Translations under genes and position numbers: made by a program
DNA from: Chryseobacterium ginsenosidimutans
GTDB taxonomy: Bacteria; Bacteroidota; Bacteroidia; Flavobacteriales; Weeksellaceae
DNA length: 64,000 nt
NCBI RefSeq assembly: GCF_024807225.1
Contig: NZ_JANUCO010000001.1
Coordinates: 4,154,001 to 4,218,000, forward strand
Reading direction: 5' to 3'
Shown here: positions 1 through 8,542 of the stretch, piece after piece
How positions within the stretch are numbered: the stretch's first letter is position 1
Layout of the letters: each line of letters starts with the position of its first letter
The notes under the pieces: model-generated
Told to the model about the DNA's origin: nothing
What the model saw: the letters and a program-made list of their open reading frames with translations, nothing else
Database searches by the model: none

Positions 1-336
1 ACTGACGGCAGAATTAGAAGGACAGAATTTGCATTATCCTATTTAATATATTTTGGTGTCTTATTTTTCACAGTTATTTTGGGAGGTGTAACCAAATTTG
101 CCCTTTTTTACATTCTCGCTGTTATCGCTTGGTTTGCAGGATTAATTTTTCGAGTGATGCAGGGAGCAAAAAGATGTCATGATCTGGGAAATAGCGGCTG
201 GTTTCAGTTTATTCCTTTTTATTTTTTTATCATGGTATTTGCTGACGGAGAACGCGGAACAAACAAATACGGACACAATCCAAAAGGTATCGGAAACTAC
301 AATACCATTGATGAAATCGGTAAAAAAGAATTTTAA
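1..336 (+). CDS. DUF805 family membrane protein, 5' truncated
   Basis: The frame is open from base 1, so the gene starts before the window; the first in-window start-like codon (TTG at 79) is not the real start. The visible 111 residues begin with a GRIRRTEF motif, run through two hydrophobic segments and end with CHDLGNSGWFQFIPFY and a short NKYGHNP tail. This order (GRIxRxEF, membrane helices, R-CHDxGxSGW, NxYGxxP) is that of DUF805 inner-membrane proteins related to YhaH. The family has no firmly known function. A convergent hairpin follows at 343-370. Confidence 0.85.
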   Translation, partial: TDGRIRRTEFALSYLIYFGVLFFTVILGGVTKFALFYILAVIAWFAGLIFRVMQGAKRCHDLGNSGWFQFIPFYFFIMVFADGERGTNKYGHNPKGIGNYNTIDEIGKKEF

Positions 337-342
337 ATAAAA

Positions 343-370
343 AAGCCTTGCGAGATGATTCACAAGGCTT
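343..370 (-). terminator. Rho-independent terminator of the SRPBCC gene
   Basis: Inverted repeat AAGCCTTG (343-350) and CAAGGCTT (363-370). Read on the minus strand it is followed by a T run, so it suits the minus-strand gene at 376; it may also serve the DUF805 gene weakly. Confidence 0.75.
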
Positions 371-375
371 GTATT

Positions 376-909
376 TTATTTTTCAACTAACGCTTTCAGG
401 TTATTAAGACCTTCTTCATAAGATTTTCCCATCTGGTAATCCATCATCGGTCGCATTACTTTCATCATAGGATCTTGTTCGGTATCCATACTCCAGGTTA
501 CTTTTGTAGCATTTCCTTCAGTAGTCAGAATAATATCGGAAGTAGCTTGTCCTGCAAAAGGTCTCACAAAAGTCATTTCGGTTTTTTGCTTTTCATTTAA
601 AACCAATTCTTTAATTTCCTGACAACCCGCTCCTGCATTATCATTTTTGCTGTCCCAACAATATTTATCTCCTACTTCTCCGGGATTTCCAGAGTAGGTA
701 ATTTTCATGGTTTTATCTAATTTCATCCAAGGATTCCATTGGTTGAAAGCTTTCATAGAACTCATTTGCTGCCATACTTTTTCTTTAGGAGCATTAATGA
801 CCATCGATTTTTCATAATGATAATTTTTACCGAAAGCCAGCATTGCAATTACGGCATACACCACAATTAACAGGATAATTACGCCGATAATTTTTAAGAT
901 TGTTTTCAT
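376..909 (-). CDS. SRPBCC family protein (polyketide cyclase-like), membrane anchored
   Basis: A protein of 177 residues with an N-terminal hydrophobic helix (about residues 4-27) followed by one START/Bet v1-like domain. Typical features are the INAPKEKVW motif near residue 40, the FNQWNPW segment, and the C-terminal GLNNLKALVEK helix that closes the hydrophobic cavity. Members bind small hydrophobic ligands; the ligand here is unknown. The gene stands alone and ends in a terminator shared with the convergent DUF805 gene. Confidence 0.8.
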   Translation of the reverse strand: MKTILKIIGVIILLIVVYAVIAMLAFGKNYHYEKSMVINAPKEKVWQQMSSMKAFNQWNPWMKLDKTMKITYSGNPGEVGDKYCWDSKNDNAGAGCQEIKELVLNEKQKTEMTFVRPFAGQATSDIILTTEGNATKVTWSMDTEQDPMMKVMRPMMDYQMGKSYEEGLNNLKALVEK

Positions 910-1121
910 AGTTTATAAAATATTTAGGGTTAAATTTTCAACATCATTAGTAATAAATCTGTTTCAAAATTAGTCATTCCCACCACATTTCAACTTCGCC
1001 TATGACAAGATATTAAAGATATAGCATTTTTGTCACATCTTCCTGTTCAGGCATCATTTTTGAGCATTTTCGCTGTCGATTCATCAGAATCATTAAATTT
1101 ACATTAATTAAAAATTAGAAT

Positions 1122-3210
1122 ATGAATATTTTAACTGAAAAATTTACTACACCATATCATTCCGCGCCATTCAACGATATTAAAAATGAAGATTACCTTC
1201 CTGCTTTCAAGGAATTAATTCAAAAATCGGAAGAAGAAATCGACGCTATTGTCAACAATACGGAAGAACCGACTTTCGAAAATGTGATTGAAGCTTTGGC
1301 TTATTCGGGTGAACAACTGGATGCGGTTTCCAATATATTTTTCAATTTAAATTCTGCAGAAACAAGCGACGAATTACAGCAAATCGCTCAGGAAGTTTCT
1401 CCAATCTTAACAGAATATTCTTCAAAAATCTCTCAAAACGAAGCGCTTTTCAATAAAATTAAAAAAGTGTACGATGAAAAAGAGAAATACAACCTTAATG
1501 AAGAACAGCAAATGCTTTTGAATGAAACCTACAAAGGTTTTGTAAGAAGTGGCGCTTTATTAAATGAAGAAGACAAGGAAAAATTAAAGAAAATCAGTAT
1601 GGATTTGTCTTTAAAATCTCTTCAGTTCGGACAAAATGTATTGGCTTCCACCAATAATTATTTCAAACATATCACCAATAAAGAAGATTTGGTAGGAATT
1701 CCTGATGCTATTCTGGAACAATATGCCGAAGAAGCAAAAGAAAGAAATCTGGAAGGCTGGGTTTTAACTTTGCAGTATCCAAGCTATATTCCGTTGATGA
1801 CGTATGCTGAAAACCGTGAATTAAGAAAAGAAATTGCATTGGCAAACGGTAAAAAATCTTTCGACGGCGGTGAATTTGACAATCAAAATTTAATAAAAGA
1901 ACTTCTTACTTTAAAACAGCAAAAATCGGAATTATTGGGCTATAAAGATTATGCAGATTATGTTTTGGAGGAAAGAATGGCAAAATCTCCGACGAAAGTT
2001 ATCGACTTTTTAAATGAATTGTTGACCAAAGCAAAACCTTACGCCGAAAAAGAAATCGAAGAGTTAAAATCTTTAGCAAAAGCTGATGGAATTGATGAAA
2101 TACAAGGTTACGACCACACTTTTTATGCCGAAAAACTTCGTAAAGCAAAATATGACTTAAATGATGAGGAATTAAAGCCATACTTCCCATTAAATCAGGT
2201 TCAGGATGCTGTTTTTGGTTTAGCAAAACAACTTTTCGGATTGACTTTTGAAGAAAGAAATGACATCCCGAAATATCATGAAGATGTGAAAGTGTATGAA
2301 GTTTTTGAGGCGGGAAGCGAGATTCTTCGACAAGCTCAGAATGACAGTCAGAAACCAACAACAAGCGACCAACAACCAACAACCAACTACAAATCTCTTC
2401 TATACGTTGATTATTTTCCGAGAAAAGGCAAAAGAGCCGGAGCTTGGATGACGAGTTATAAAAATCAGTACAAAAAAGACGGCGAAAATTCTCGTCCGCA
2501 TATTTCTATTGTTTGTAATTTCAGCAAACCGACGAAAGATACACCGAGTTTATTGACATTTCAGGAGGTGACGACTTTGTTCCACGAATTTGGTCATGCC
2601 CTTCATGGAATGTTGGCCAATACGCAATATCCTACTCTTTCGGGAACTTCCGTGAAATGGGATTTTGTAGAATTACCTTCTCAATTCTTGGAAAATTTCT
2701 GTTATGAACCGGAATTCTTAAAAACTTTCGCGAAACATTATAAAACAGGTGAAATTCTTCCGGACGAAAAAATCGAGAAAATTGCTCAGTCGAAAAACTT
2801 TATGGAAGGGTATCAAACGATGAGACAGCTTGGTTTCGGATTGTTGGACATGAATTATCACACGAAAGTTGCAGAGTTGGAAAATAAGACCGTGAAAGAA
2901 TTTGAGGATGATTACACGAAAGCTACGCAATTGTACCCTCCAAATCCTGAAACAGCGATGAGTCCGAGCTTTTCACACATTTTCCAGGGTGGATATTCTG
3001 CGGGATATTATTCTTACAAATGGGCGGAAGTTTCTGGATGCCGATGCCTTCCAATATTTTAAAGAAAATGGAATTTTCAATCCTGAAATTGCCGCAAAAT
3101 ATAAAGTTCTTCTTTCTTCAGGAGGCACAAAAGATCCGATGGAATTGTATAAGAATTTCAGAGGAAGTGAGCCGAAAGTGGAGAGTTTGTTGAAGAGAGC
3201 GTTTGGGTAG
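1122..3210 (+). pseudogene. M3 family metallopeptidase (Dcp/oligopeptidase A type), frameshifted
   Basis: The N-terminal frame runs from ATG 1122 to a stop at 3062; the remaining 55 or so residues (LDADAFQYFKENGIFNPE and on to FRGSEPKVESLL) lie one base later and end at the stop at 3210. Deleting one T of TTT at 3031-3033 restores WAEVLDADAF, so the whole protein would have 695 residues, normal for the family. The zinc site HEFGH is at residues 488-492 and the third ligand Glu at 517 (VKWDFVELP). M3 enzymes of this group degrade oligopeptides in the cytoplasm or periplasm; no signal peptide is seen. Residues about 399-424 are an unusual insertion that contains an interspersed repeat unit. Identity is certain; whether the frameshift is real is doubtful. 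Confidence 0.92.
2319..2346 (+). repeat. Interspersed repeat unit inside the M3 peptidase reading frame
   Basis: GAGATTCTTCGACAAGCTC followed by AGAATGACA matches the core of the intergenic units at 32588-32627 and 45544-45583 (GATnCTTCGAnAAnCTnAGnATnACA). It is translated as EILRQAQNDS and followed by a low-complexity QKPTTSDQQPTTN stretch. Confidence 0.7.
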
Positions 3211-3229
3211 GAAAATAAAAATTAATTTT

Positions 3230-3508
3230 ATGTATGAAGACTTAGTAACACTAATTAACTCTACCAAAGAAAGCTACAAGATTAGCTGGAGTAATTATGA
3301 AAAAAATTCTAAAAACAAAATTAAAGCTAAAAAATATCTTTCAGAATGCAAAGAAGCTATCTCTAATTTTTATTTTTTAGTAGATTTTAACAATTGGGAC
3401 GAAGTGATTTTCAAGGAGAACTCTAATCCATTTTATTATGAAGACAATGAGTCTCTTTCAAAATTTACAGAATGGTTAGATTTCTACTTACAAAACATAA
3501 AAATGTAA
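3230..3508 (+). CDS. hypothetical protein
   Basis: I do not recognise this 92-residue protein. ATG 3230 is preferred over the TTG at 3203, which overlaps the end of the peptidase gene. It begins MYEDLVTLINSTKESY, is Lys/Asn/Phe rich, looks helical, and has no signal peptide or membrane helix. It lies 19 bases after the M3 stop and may be co-transcribed with it. The small acidic product resembles stand-alone immunity-like proteins in size and composition only; no function is claimed. Confidence 0.6.
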   Translation: MYEDLVTLINSTKESYKISWSNYEKNSKNKIKAKKYLSECKEAISNFYFLVDFNNWDEVIFKENSNPFYYEDNESLSKFTEWLDFYLQNIKM

Positions 3509-3609
3509 CAATATTGAATGTTTAAAATTAGATAATTTATCTAATTTTAATTTCAAAAGATATTAAAATATAGACCACTAAACATTAATAACCTTAAAAC
3601 AAAATTATT

Positions 3610-3876
3610 ATGAGCAGACAATTAGATGACCTTTTTGAACAGCAAAGTGATGAACACATTGCTAAATTATTAGGAATAACACTAGAAGAATTTCAAAGTC
3701 TGGAACATTCTGGAGTACTTGATAATTCAAGTGATGATGGTCAAATTTATGAATACTATATTGAATTCGATAGTCAAAACCCAAAAGAAATTTTAAACAA
3801 AATTACAGGAATAAATTCTTCAAACACTGTATATTTTAGCATAAATGATTTTGACGAACATGATGACTTGAATTAA
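3610..3876 (+). CDS. hypothetical protein
   Basis: An acidic protein of 88 residues, unrecognised. The N-terminal half (LDDLFEQQSDEHIAKLLGITLEEFQSLEHSG) is predicted helical with a short helix-turn-helix-like pattern (HIAKLLGITLEEFQ); the C-terminal half is Asn/Asp rich with beta-like stretches (YEYYIEF, TVYFSINDF) and ends in DEHDDLN. A clear terminator follows at 3889, so the gene ends a transcription unit. Confidence 0.6.
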   Translation: MSRQLDDLFEQQSDEHIAKLLGITLEEFQSLEHSGVLDNSSDDGQIYEYYIEFDSQNPKEILNKITGINSSNTVYFSINDFDEHDDLN

Positions 3877-3888
3877 AAAATATTCCAA

Positions 3889-3913
3889 AATCCTTTAATT
3901 TCTTTAAAGGATT
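3889..3913 (+). terminator. Rho-independent terminator
   Basis: AATCCTTTAA, loop TTTCT, TTAAAGGATT, then more T. It follows the small gene ending at 3876. The same ten-base stem recurs at 10355-10378. Confidence 0.85.
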
Positions 3914-3972
3914 TTTTTGCTAAATTCTTTTATATTTGAGAAAATTAATTTCAAAATAAAAACACAATAAAT

Positions 3973-4641
3973 ATGTTCAATTTTTTCAATAAAAATAAAA
4001 CCAAAGTACATATTAATTCTATTTCTGTTCCCAATTTCGGATGGAACAAAGTAGAAGAAAATGAGTCTAGAATTGTTTGGGTAAATCCTGAACAAAGTGT
4101 ATTGATATCTTTAAACTTTTTTGACTTACAACCTGATCTACCAACAATAAAGGATCTTGCTTTTCTGAGAAATTTTTATCGAAAAAATGTTATTTCCGCA
4201 AAAGGTGGCATTGTTGAAGTTTCCTTTTTAAACGTACATAACACGCCAAGTGTAAAAACCATTTTAAAAATTCCTCAACCCGAAAGTGGTATGACTTATA
4301 TTGCTTCCGTCACGATTCCTTTTGAAAACTGCAGTTTTGTGGTTAAAATTCAGGCTGCAGAAGTGGATATAACCGGAGTCAGAGATTCTTTTATATTAAA
4401 TAAACTTTTGAATACTGGAGAAATAACTTTTGATGATAACGGTCTTCAAAACTGGTTCGAAGATCCTTACGATCCTACTATAAAAGAAGGAACTCCGATG
4501 AATAAATCTGAGCAAGAACAATACGACGCAGAATTTCCTCAACATCCACTGTCAATTGCACGAGCTTTAATAAAACAGGCTATTCAGCAAATCGTTTTTA
4601 AACCGGAAATCAACGAACTTTCTGCTTTCAAACAATCTTAA
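3973..4641 (+). CDS. conserved hypothetical protein
   Basis: A protein of 222 residues that I cannot name. No signal peptide or membrane helix. The N-terminal 140 residues look like a beta-rich domain (VHINSISVPNFGWNKV, VWVNPEQSVLISLNFF, YIASVTIPFENCSFVVKIQA). The C-terminal part carries FEDPYDPTIKEGTPMNKSE and FPQHPLSIARALIKQ, a pattern of the type YD-x-x-FPxHPLxxxR that I have seen in uncharacterised proteins, but I cannot attach a function to it. It ends 4 bases before the hydrolase gene, so the two probably form an operon. Confidence 0.6.
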   Translation: MFNFFNKNKTKVHINSISVPNFGWNKVEENESRIVWVNPEQSVLISLNFFDLQPDLPTIKDLAFLRNFYRKNVISAKGGIVEVSFLNVHNTPSVKTILKIPQPESGMTYIASVTIPFENCSFVVKIQAAEVDITGVRDSFILNKLLNTGEITFDDNGLQNWFEDPYDPTIKEGTPMNKSEQEQYDAEFPQHPLSIARALIKQAIQQIVFKPEINELSAFKQS

Positions 4642-4645
4642 AACT

Positions 4646-5467
4646 ATGAAATTCAAGATCATTCTTTTATTAATTTTCATTGTAAATCAAACTTTTGCAC
4701 AAAAGAAAGAATTTCGGGATACGGAAGTTGATACGCTTACGTTTTTGAACAATAGAAAAATAGTAAACAGTTTAAATACCGATACATTTCAAAAGAAAAC
4801 ATTTGTAGATAATGAGATTAACATTCCGTACAGATTTTTAACGCCTAAAAATAACAGCAAAATCAAAAAATTTCCGTTGGTTATTACATTTCACAATTCT
4901 ACAAGGATCGGAAATGATAATGAAAATCAACTTGAACCATTCGCTAAAATTTGGTTACGGGATGAGATTTATGAAAAATTTCCGTGTTATGTTGTAGCTC
5001 CACAGTTTAATAAGCGCTCTACCAATTATGAGATCAATAAAGAAGGCATCCAAGTTTCAAAGCCTTCTAACGAGGTTTCTGCTTTATTAAAATTGATTCA
5101 AGATCTTAAAAAAGAATATCCCAATATTGATAAAAACAGGATTTATCTGATTGGTTATTCGATGGGAGGTTCAACTGCTCAAAATCTTATGAATCTGCAA
5201 CCCGATACATTTGCAGCGGTTGTTTCTGTAGCTGCCGTTCCGGATTTGTCGAATCTTAATAAAATGAAAGAAAAAAACATCTGGCTCATTCACGGTAAAA
5301 ATGATGATGAAAACCCATACATCGGCAGCGTTGAGTTATATAATAAACTTTCTTCCGACAAAAATTTGATTTTTACGACTTTCACTCATCTTAATCACAA
5401 CAATATTGTGATTCCGTTTCTGATAACAGATGAAATTCCGAAATGGTTATTTGAAAAACGTAAATAA
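4646..5467 (+). CDS. secreted alpha/beta hydrolase (esterase/phospholipase-like)
   Basis: A protein of 273 residues with a signal peptide (about residues 1-18, MKFKIILLLIFIVNQTFA) and an alpha/beta-hydrolase domain. The oxyanion/strand region LVITFHNSTRIGNDNENQ is followed by DKNRIYLIGYSMGGSTAQ with nucleophile Ser in GYSMGG, a late Asp region (WLIHGKNDDENP) and a C-terminal His in HLNHNN. This fits the dienelactone hydrolase or Bacteroidota phospholipase/carboxylesterase group acting in the periplasm or outside; the substrate is unknown. Its last 62 coding bases are part of a 74-bp direct repeat copied at 7731. Confidence 0.8.
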   Translation: MKFKIILLLIFIVNQTFAQKKEFRDTEVDTLTFLNNRKIVNSLNTDTFQKKTFVDNEINIPYRFLTPKNNSKIKKFPLVITFHNSTRIGNDNENQLEPFAKIWLRDEIYEKFPCYVVAPQFNKRSTNYEINKEGIQVSKPSNEVSALLKLIQDLKKEYPNIDKNRIYLIGYSMGGSTAQNLMNLQPDTFAAVVSVAAVPDLSNLNKMKEKNIWLIHGKNDDENPYIGSVELYNKLSSDKNLIFTTFTHLNHNNIVIPFLITDEIPKWLFEKRK

Positions 5468-5479
5468 AAGAAAAATAAA
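5406..5479 (+). repeat. 74-bp direct repeat, copy 1 (3' end of hydrolase gene)
   Basis: Bases 5406-5479 are the same as 7731-7804 except for one change (T 5461, C 7786). Copy 1 includes the hydrolase stop codon and 12 bases downstream. The two copies bracket the whole accessory block with the MITE-like element, glycosyltransferase-like gene and TerD remnant. Confidence 0.95.
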
Positions 5480-5510
5480 ATTCCGTGAAAATAAAATGAT
5501 TGAATACATC

Positions 5511-5856
5511 TTAGAGTCTGTTTAAATTTAATTCAAACATTTCAAAAAGCAGTACTAATTTTTAACGCAAAGATTTAATTCAATAGTACTTATTGTGAAG
5601 TGAGCAAAGATGAATCAACAAGTTGATTTGATGAAGTGCTGTTTTCCCGTTTTGTGAAGCAAATTTTATTTGCCTTTGCTTTCTAAAATAATGCGGAATG
5701 TAAATATAATCCTTGCCTTAAAAATATTAGTGTATTCCATTTGAAAGAAGCTTAGGTCTTTTGATACAAAACTTTTATTCTCAAGAATAATATAAAAAAC
5801 TATATTTCAAACAGGGTTACAAAAATTTGTAATATAAAATTTAAACAGGCTCTTAA
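5511..5856. repeat. MITE-like element, copy 1
   Basis: About 346 bp bounded by imperfect inverted ends, TTAGAGTCTGTTTAAATTT at the left and AAATTTAAACAGGCTCTTAA at the right. It encodes no protein. The right end read backwards (GAGCCTGTTTAAATTTTAT, then TTTTTGTAACCCTGTTTGAAA) matches the element beginning at 62315, and the ends match those at 8247-8472. Confidence 0.75.
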
Positions 5857-6245
5857 CAATTAAAAAAACAACATTTAAAAACCCATTAAAGCAGCGAAAA
5901 AAAATTTACACATACACAAAAGCTAAAGCATTTCCATAGCTCTATAATTCTTCTATTCTCAAACCGACATTCCTGATTTATTTTTAAATTCGTAAATTGC
6001 AAAACAACATCATCAGAAATGATGAACATAGAACAGTTGTGACGAACAAAAAAGTAGTCATAACATTCGGTTTTACAGTATGAAAGCTGAACTGCAAAAT
6101 TGAACCTTAATCTTCTATTTCTCAGCAATACCTATACATTATACTCATGTTTCTGAAAGCGTAATAAACTTGTACAAGAGATGTACAGTCTATACAGAAA
6201 TTAGCAATTCTAAATGTAAAGCAAATTATAAAAAGTTAGAATAAA
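5857..6245. other. AT-rich spacer without a gene; possible operator upstream of the glycosyltransferase-like gene
   Basis: No convincing gene: the 80-codon minus-strand frame at 5886-6128 has no protein-like pattern. At 6169-6187 there is a dyad made of the palindrome CTTGTACAAG and a second TGTACA five bases on, about 60 bases before the start at 6246. It could be a regulator site but nothing else supports this. Confidence 0.4.
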
Positions 6246-7521
6246 ATGATGAACGATAAAAAAGTAATTAACATTGGAATTGGATTTGTGACAGGTCGAC
6301 TGCTTTTTCAAAATGTATTAAAAACCTACATAAACAATTGGTTGGAACATGGTTTAATCAAAAATAAAAATATAAAAATTCATGTTTTTATTTCTTACGA
6401 TTTGCTTTATAAGAATACCAATATCAGCGACTACAAAAAAATACCAAAAGAATTGGGAGATTTGGTCGATTCTATACATTTTTACGGAGTCAATGAAATA
6501 AACGACGAAATTGAGCTTTTAACTAAAAAAGATAATTCAATAAGTGCTGAGGACTGTCACCTGCTTTTTGGCGAAGGATATGCAAAAAAAAGAAATATTG
6601 TAACTTATTTTGCCATAAAACTTAAAATGGATAAACTACTGTTTATCGACGACGACGAATATCCTTTGGCTGCATACAAAAACAAAAAAGAAAAATTGGT
6701 ATGGATGGGACAAAGTATTTTAAGTACACATTTGCATTTTAATGACGATTCCGATATTACTCACGGATTACATTGCGGCTATATTTCGCCTATTCCCCAC
6801 CTAGAATTTGACGATGCTCTTACCGAAAATGATTTTAAATTATTCATTGATGCTTTGAGTAACGATATTATCAATTGGGATAAAATAAAACAAACGATCA
6901 TTAAACAAAAAGGCGTGACCTATGCCGATGAAAATATATTAAACAACTCTATCGCATATGAAATTGAAGAATCGAATGGAATGAAATTCATCTCGGGAGC
7001 TAACCTTTGTTTCAATTTAAAAAATTACAAAAAGTTTCCGCCATTCTACAATCCGCCTGGCGCAAGAGGTGAAGACACTTTTATGAGCTCAGCCTTATCA
7101 GAATTAAAAGTGACAAAAGTGCCTTGCTACGCATTTCACGATGGTTTTTCGATGTATAACAATCTATTGAACGGTGTTTTGCCCAGCGAAACTGTTGCCT
7201 ATAGAAAATACAAGTCATGAAATACTGATGCGTTTTGTGAACGCTGCAATAGGCTGGGTGAGATACAAGCCATTATTGGTTTATATCATTGATAGAGAAA
7301 ATTTTGAAATTACAATGCAAGAAATGGAAGAAAATTTAATATTTACCATTCCAAAACTTTGTGCTCATTTTAAGACTGATGAATTTCATAAAATATTGAT
7401 CGAATTTAAAAAATACAGTAAAAATGCCGCAAAACATTTCAATGATTTTGAAAAAACTAAAAATGCCTGGACGAGAGTACTTGAAAATGCAATAGAACGA
7501 AAAGCAGTGCTACAATTGTAA
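6246..7521 (+). pseudogene. glycosyltransferase-like protein (GT-A type), frameshifted
   Basis: The first frame (6246-7220, 324 residues) ends early; the second frame, one base later, continues to 7521 with a coherent sequence (LPIENTSHEILMRFVNAAIGWVRY...). Removing one A of GAAAC at 7188-7192 joins them into about 424 residues. LLFIDDDEYP supplies a DxD-type metal/nucleotide site, and RGEDTFMSSAL resembles the late ED motif of GT-A transferases. No membrane helix is seen. The start could be either of the two adjacent ATG codons (6246 or 6249). It lies inside the block bounded by the 74-bp repeats, so it is likely acquired. The fold assignment is an inference from motifs. Confidence 0.65.
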
Positions 7522-7542
7522 GTATTTATCTAAAAAGAATGA

Positions 7543-7740
7543 AAGATCTGCTCTGTAATCAATCCCTGAAGCGTCAAATTTCCCGCTGCCATTTCTTGTA
7601 CAATCTTCCAGACTCGATTCCTTTTTCTATGGAAGTTTCCTTTGAGAATCGATCATCATGGCAGAAGCATCAATATCAAAATCATAATCCTTTCCTTTAT
7701 TGGGATCCCAACCCAAACCGATCGTCATTTTTGTGATTCC
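7543..7740 (-). pseudogene. TerD family gene remnant with internal deletion
   Basis: Read on the minus strand, 7735-7650 encodes ITKMTIGLGWDPNKGKDYDFDIDASAMMID, close to residues 15-44 of the intact TerD protein at 14503-15078. Bases 7640-7545 resemble the C-terminal part of the same gene (SIEKGIESGRLYK). About 90 middle codons and the first 14 or so codons are missing. The 5' break sits exactly where copy 2 of the 74-bp repeat begins, at a short shared sequence (TTGTGATTCCG versus TTGTAAATCCG). Confidence 0.85.
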
Positions 7741-7804
7741 GTTTCTGATAACAGATGAAATTCCGAAATGGTTATTTGAAAAACGCAAATAAAAGAAAAA
7801 TAAA
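7731..7804 (+). repeat. 74-bp direct repeat, copy 2
   Basis: Second copy of the hydrolase 3' end (see 5406-5479), separated from the first by 2325 bases. It ends 26 bases before the TPR gene, suggesting that the hydrolase and TPR genes were neighbours before the block appeared. Confidence 0.95.
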
Positions 7805-7830
7805 TAGTTGCAATTCCGTAATTTTACACC

Positions 7831-8214
7831 ATGAATAACATCACCCAAAGATTAGAAAACGTAAAAAAACTTCAGGCAAAAAGATGGGAAAATGAAGATC
7901 ATTGGGATACTTTAAATGATCTTTTAATTAAAGAATTGGATGAAATTTTGCTCATCGAGCCTCAAAATACGGCTGCTTTAATCAATATTGGAGCGATCTA
8001 TTCTGATATGGGCGAAAATGAAACGGCAATACATTATTTAAAGACGGCATTAGATTTGGGTTCGGAAGATAAAAACCTGTTTGTAAACTTGGCAATCGTA
8101 ATGGTTTATATGGAAATGCATCAGGAAGAATATCACGAATATCTTGAAGAAGCCGAAGATAAAACCGAAGATCCGTTGACTTTTAAAGCTTATTTTGATC
8201 CTCAATCTCACTAA
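7831..8214 (+). CDS. tetratricopeptide repeat protein
   Basis: A small protein of 127 residues without signal peptide. It contains about two TPR units: LLIEPQNTAALINIGAIYSD followed by MGENETAIHYLKTALDLGSED and a second, partial one (KNLFVNLAIVMVYMEMHQEEYHEYLEEA), each with the usual A/G/Y/P positions. TPR units mediate protein-protein contacts; the partner is unknown. TAATTTTACACC directly before the ATG is close to a TAnnTTTG box, so the leader may be very short. Confidence 0.8.
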   Translation: MNNITQRLENVKKLQAKRWENEDHWDTLNDLLIKELDEILLIEPQNTAALINIGAIYSDMGENETAIHYLKTALDLGSEDKNLFVNLAIVMVYMEMHQEEYHEYLEEAEDKTEDPLTFKAYFDPQSH

Positions 8215-8246
8215 ATAGTTATCAACAATATAAATACTCATAAAAA

Positions 8247-8472
8247 TTAAGACCCTGTTTAAATTTTATTCAATAATTTTTTTATGACCTTTTTCTTAAT
8301 TTTCTAAAGTAAAATAAACTTTGTTTATTCTTGTTTTTAACATTAAGATTTTCAGTTAATTAAGCTGAATGTAATTAAGAAATCAATAGATTGCTTTTTA
8401 TTAAGTTTTTTAAGATAAGTTGTCTTAATTTCTTAATGTTAAAAATAGATTTAAAATTTAAACAGCCTCTAA
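8247..8472. repeat. MITE-like element, copy 2
   Basis: About 226 bp with inverted ends TTAAGACCCTGTTTAAATTT (left) and AAATTTAAACAGCCTCTAA (right). Non-coding; internal sequence differs from copy 1 but is likewise rich in self-complementary AT stretches (CTTAATTTCTTAATGTTAA). It fills most of the gap 8215-8542, which holds no gene. Confidence 0.7.
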
Positions 8473-8497
8473 CCCCTTTGACAATTTCAGAGGGTTT
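8471..8497 (+). terminator. possible terminator between MITE-like element and crp/fnr gene
   Basis: AACCCCT (8471-8477) and AGGGTTT (8491-8497) can pair around a TTGACAATTTCAG loop, followed by GTTTT. It would end transcription coming through the element from the TPR gene. Confidence 0.45.
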
Positions 8498-8542
8498 GTT
8501 TTACAATTTTTTCATTAATTTTAAATCCATAGAATCCCAGAC

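Noticed and set aside
5886..6128. 80-codon minus-strand frame in the accessory block
   Set aside because: Cys/Phe/Arg-rich product with no domain pattern, inside AT-rich spacer; looks like chance.
7543..7740. Plus-strand frame 7539-7736 as a gene
   Set aside because: It is the complement of a TerD remnant, which explains the sequence much better.
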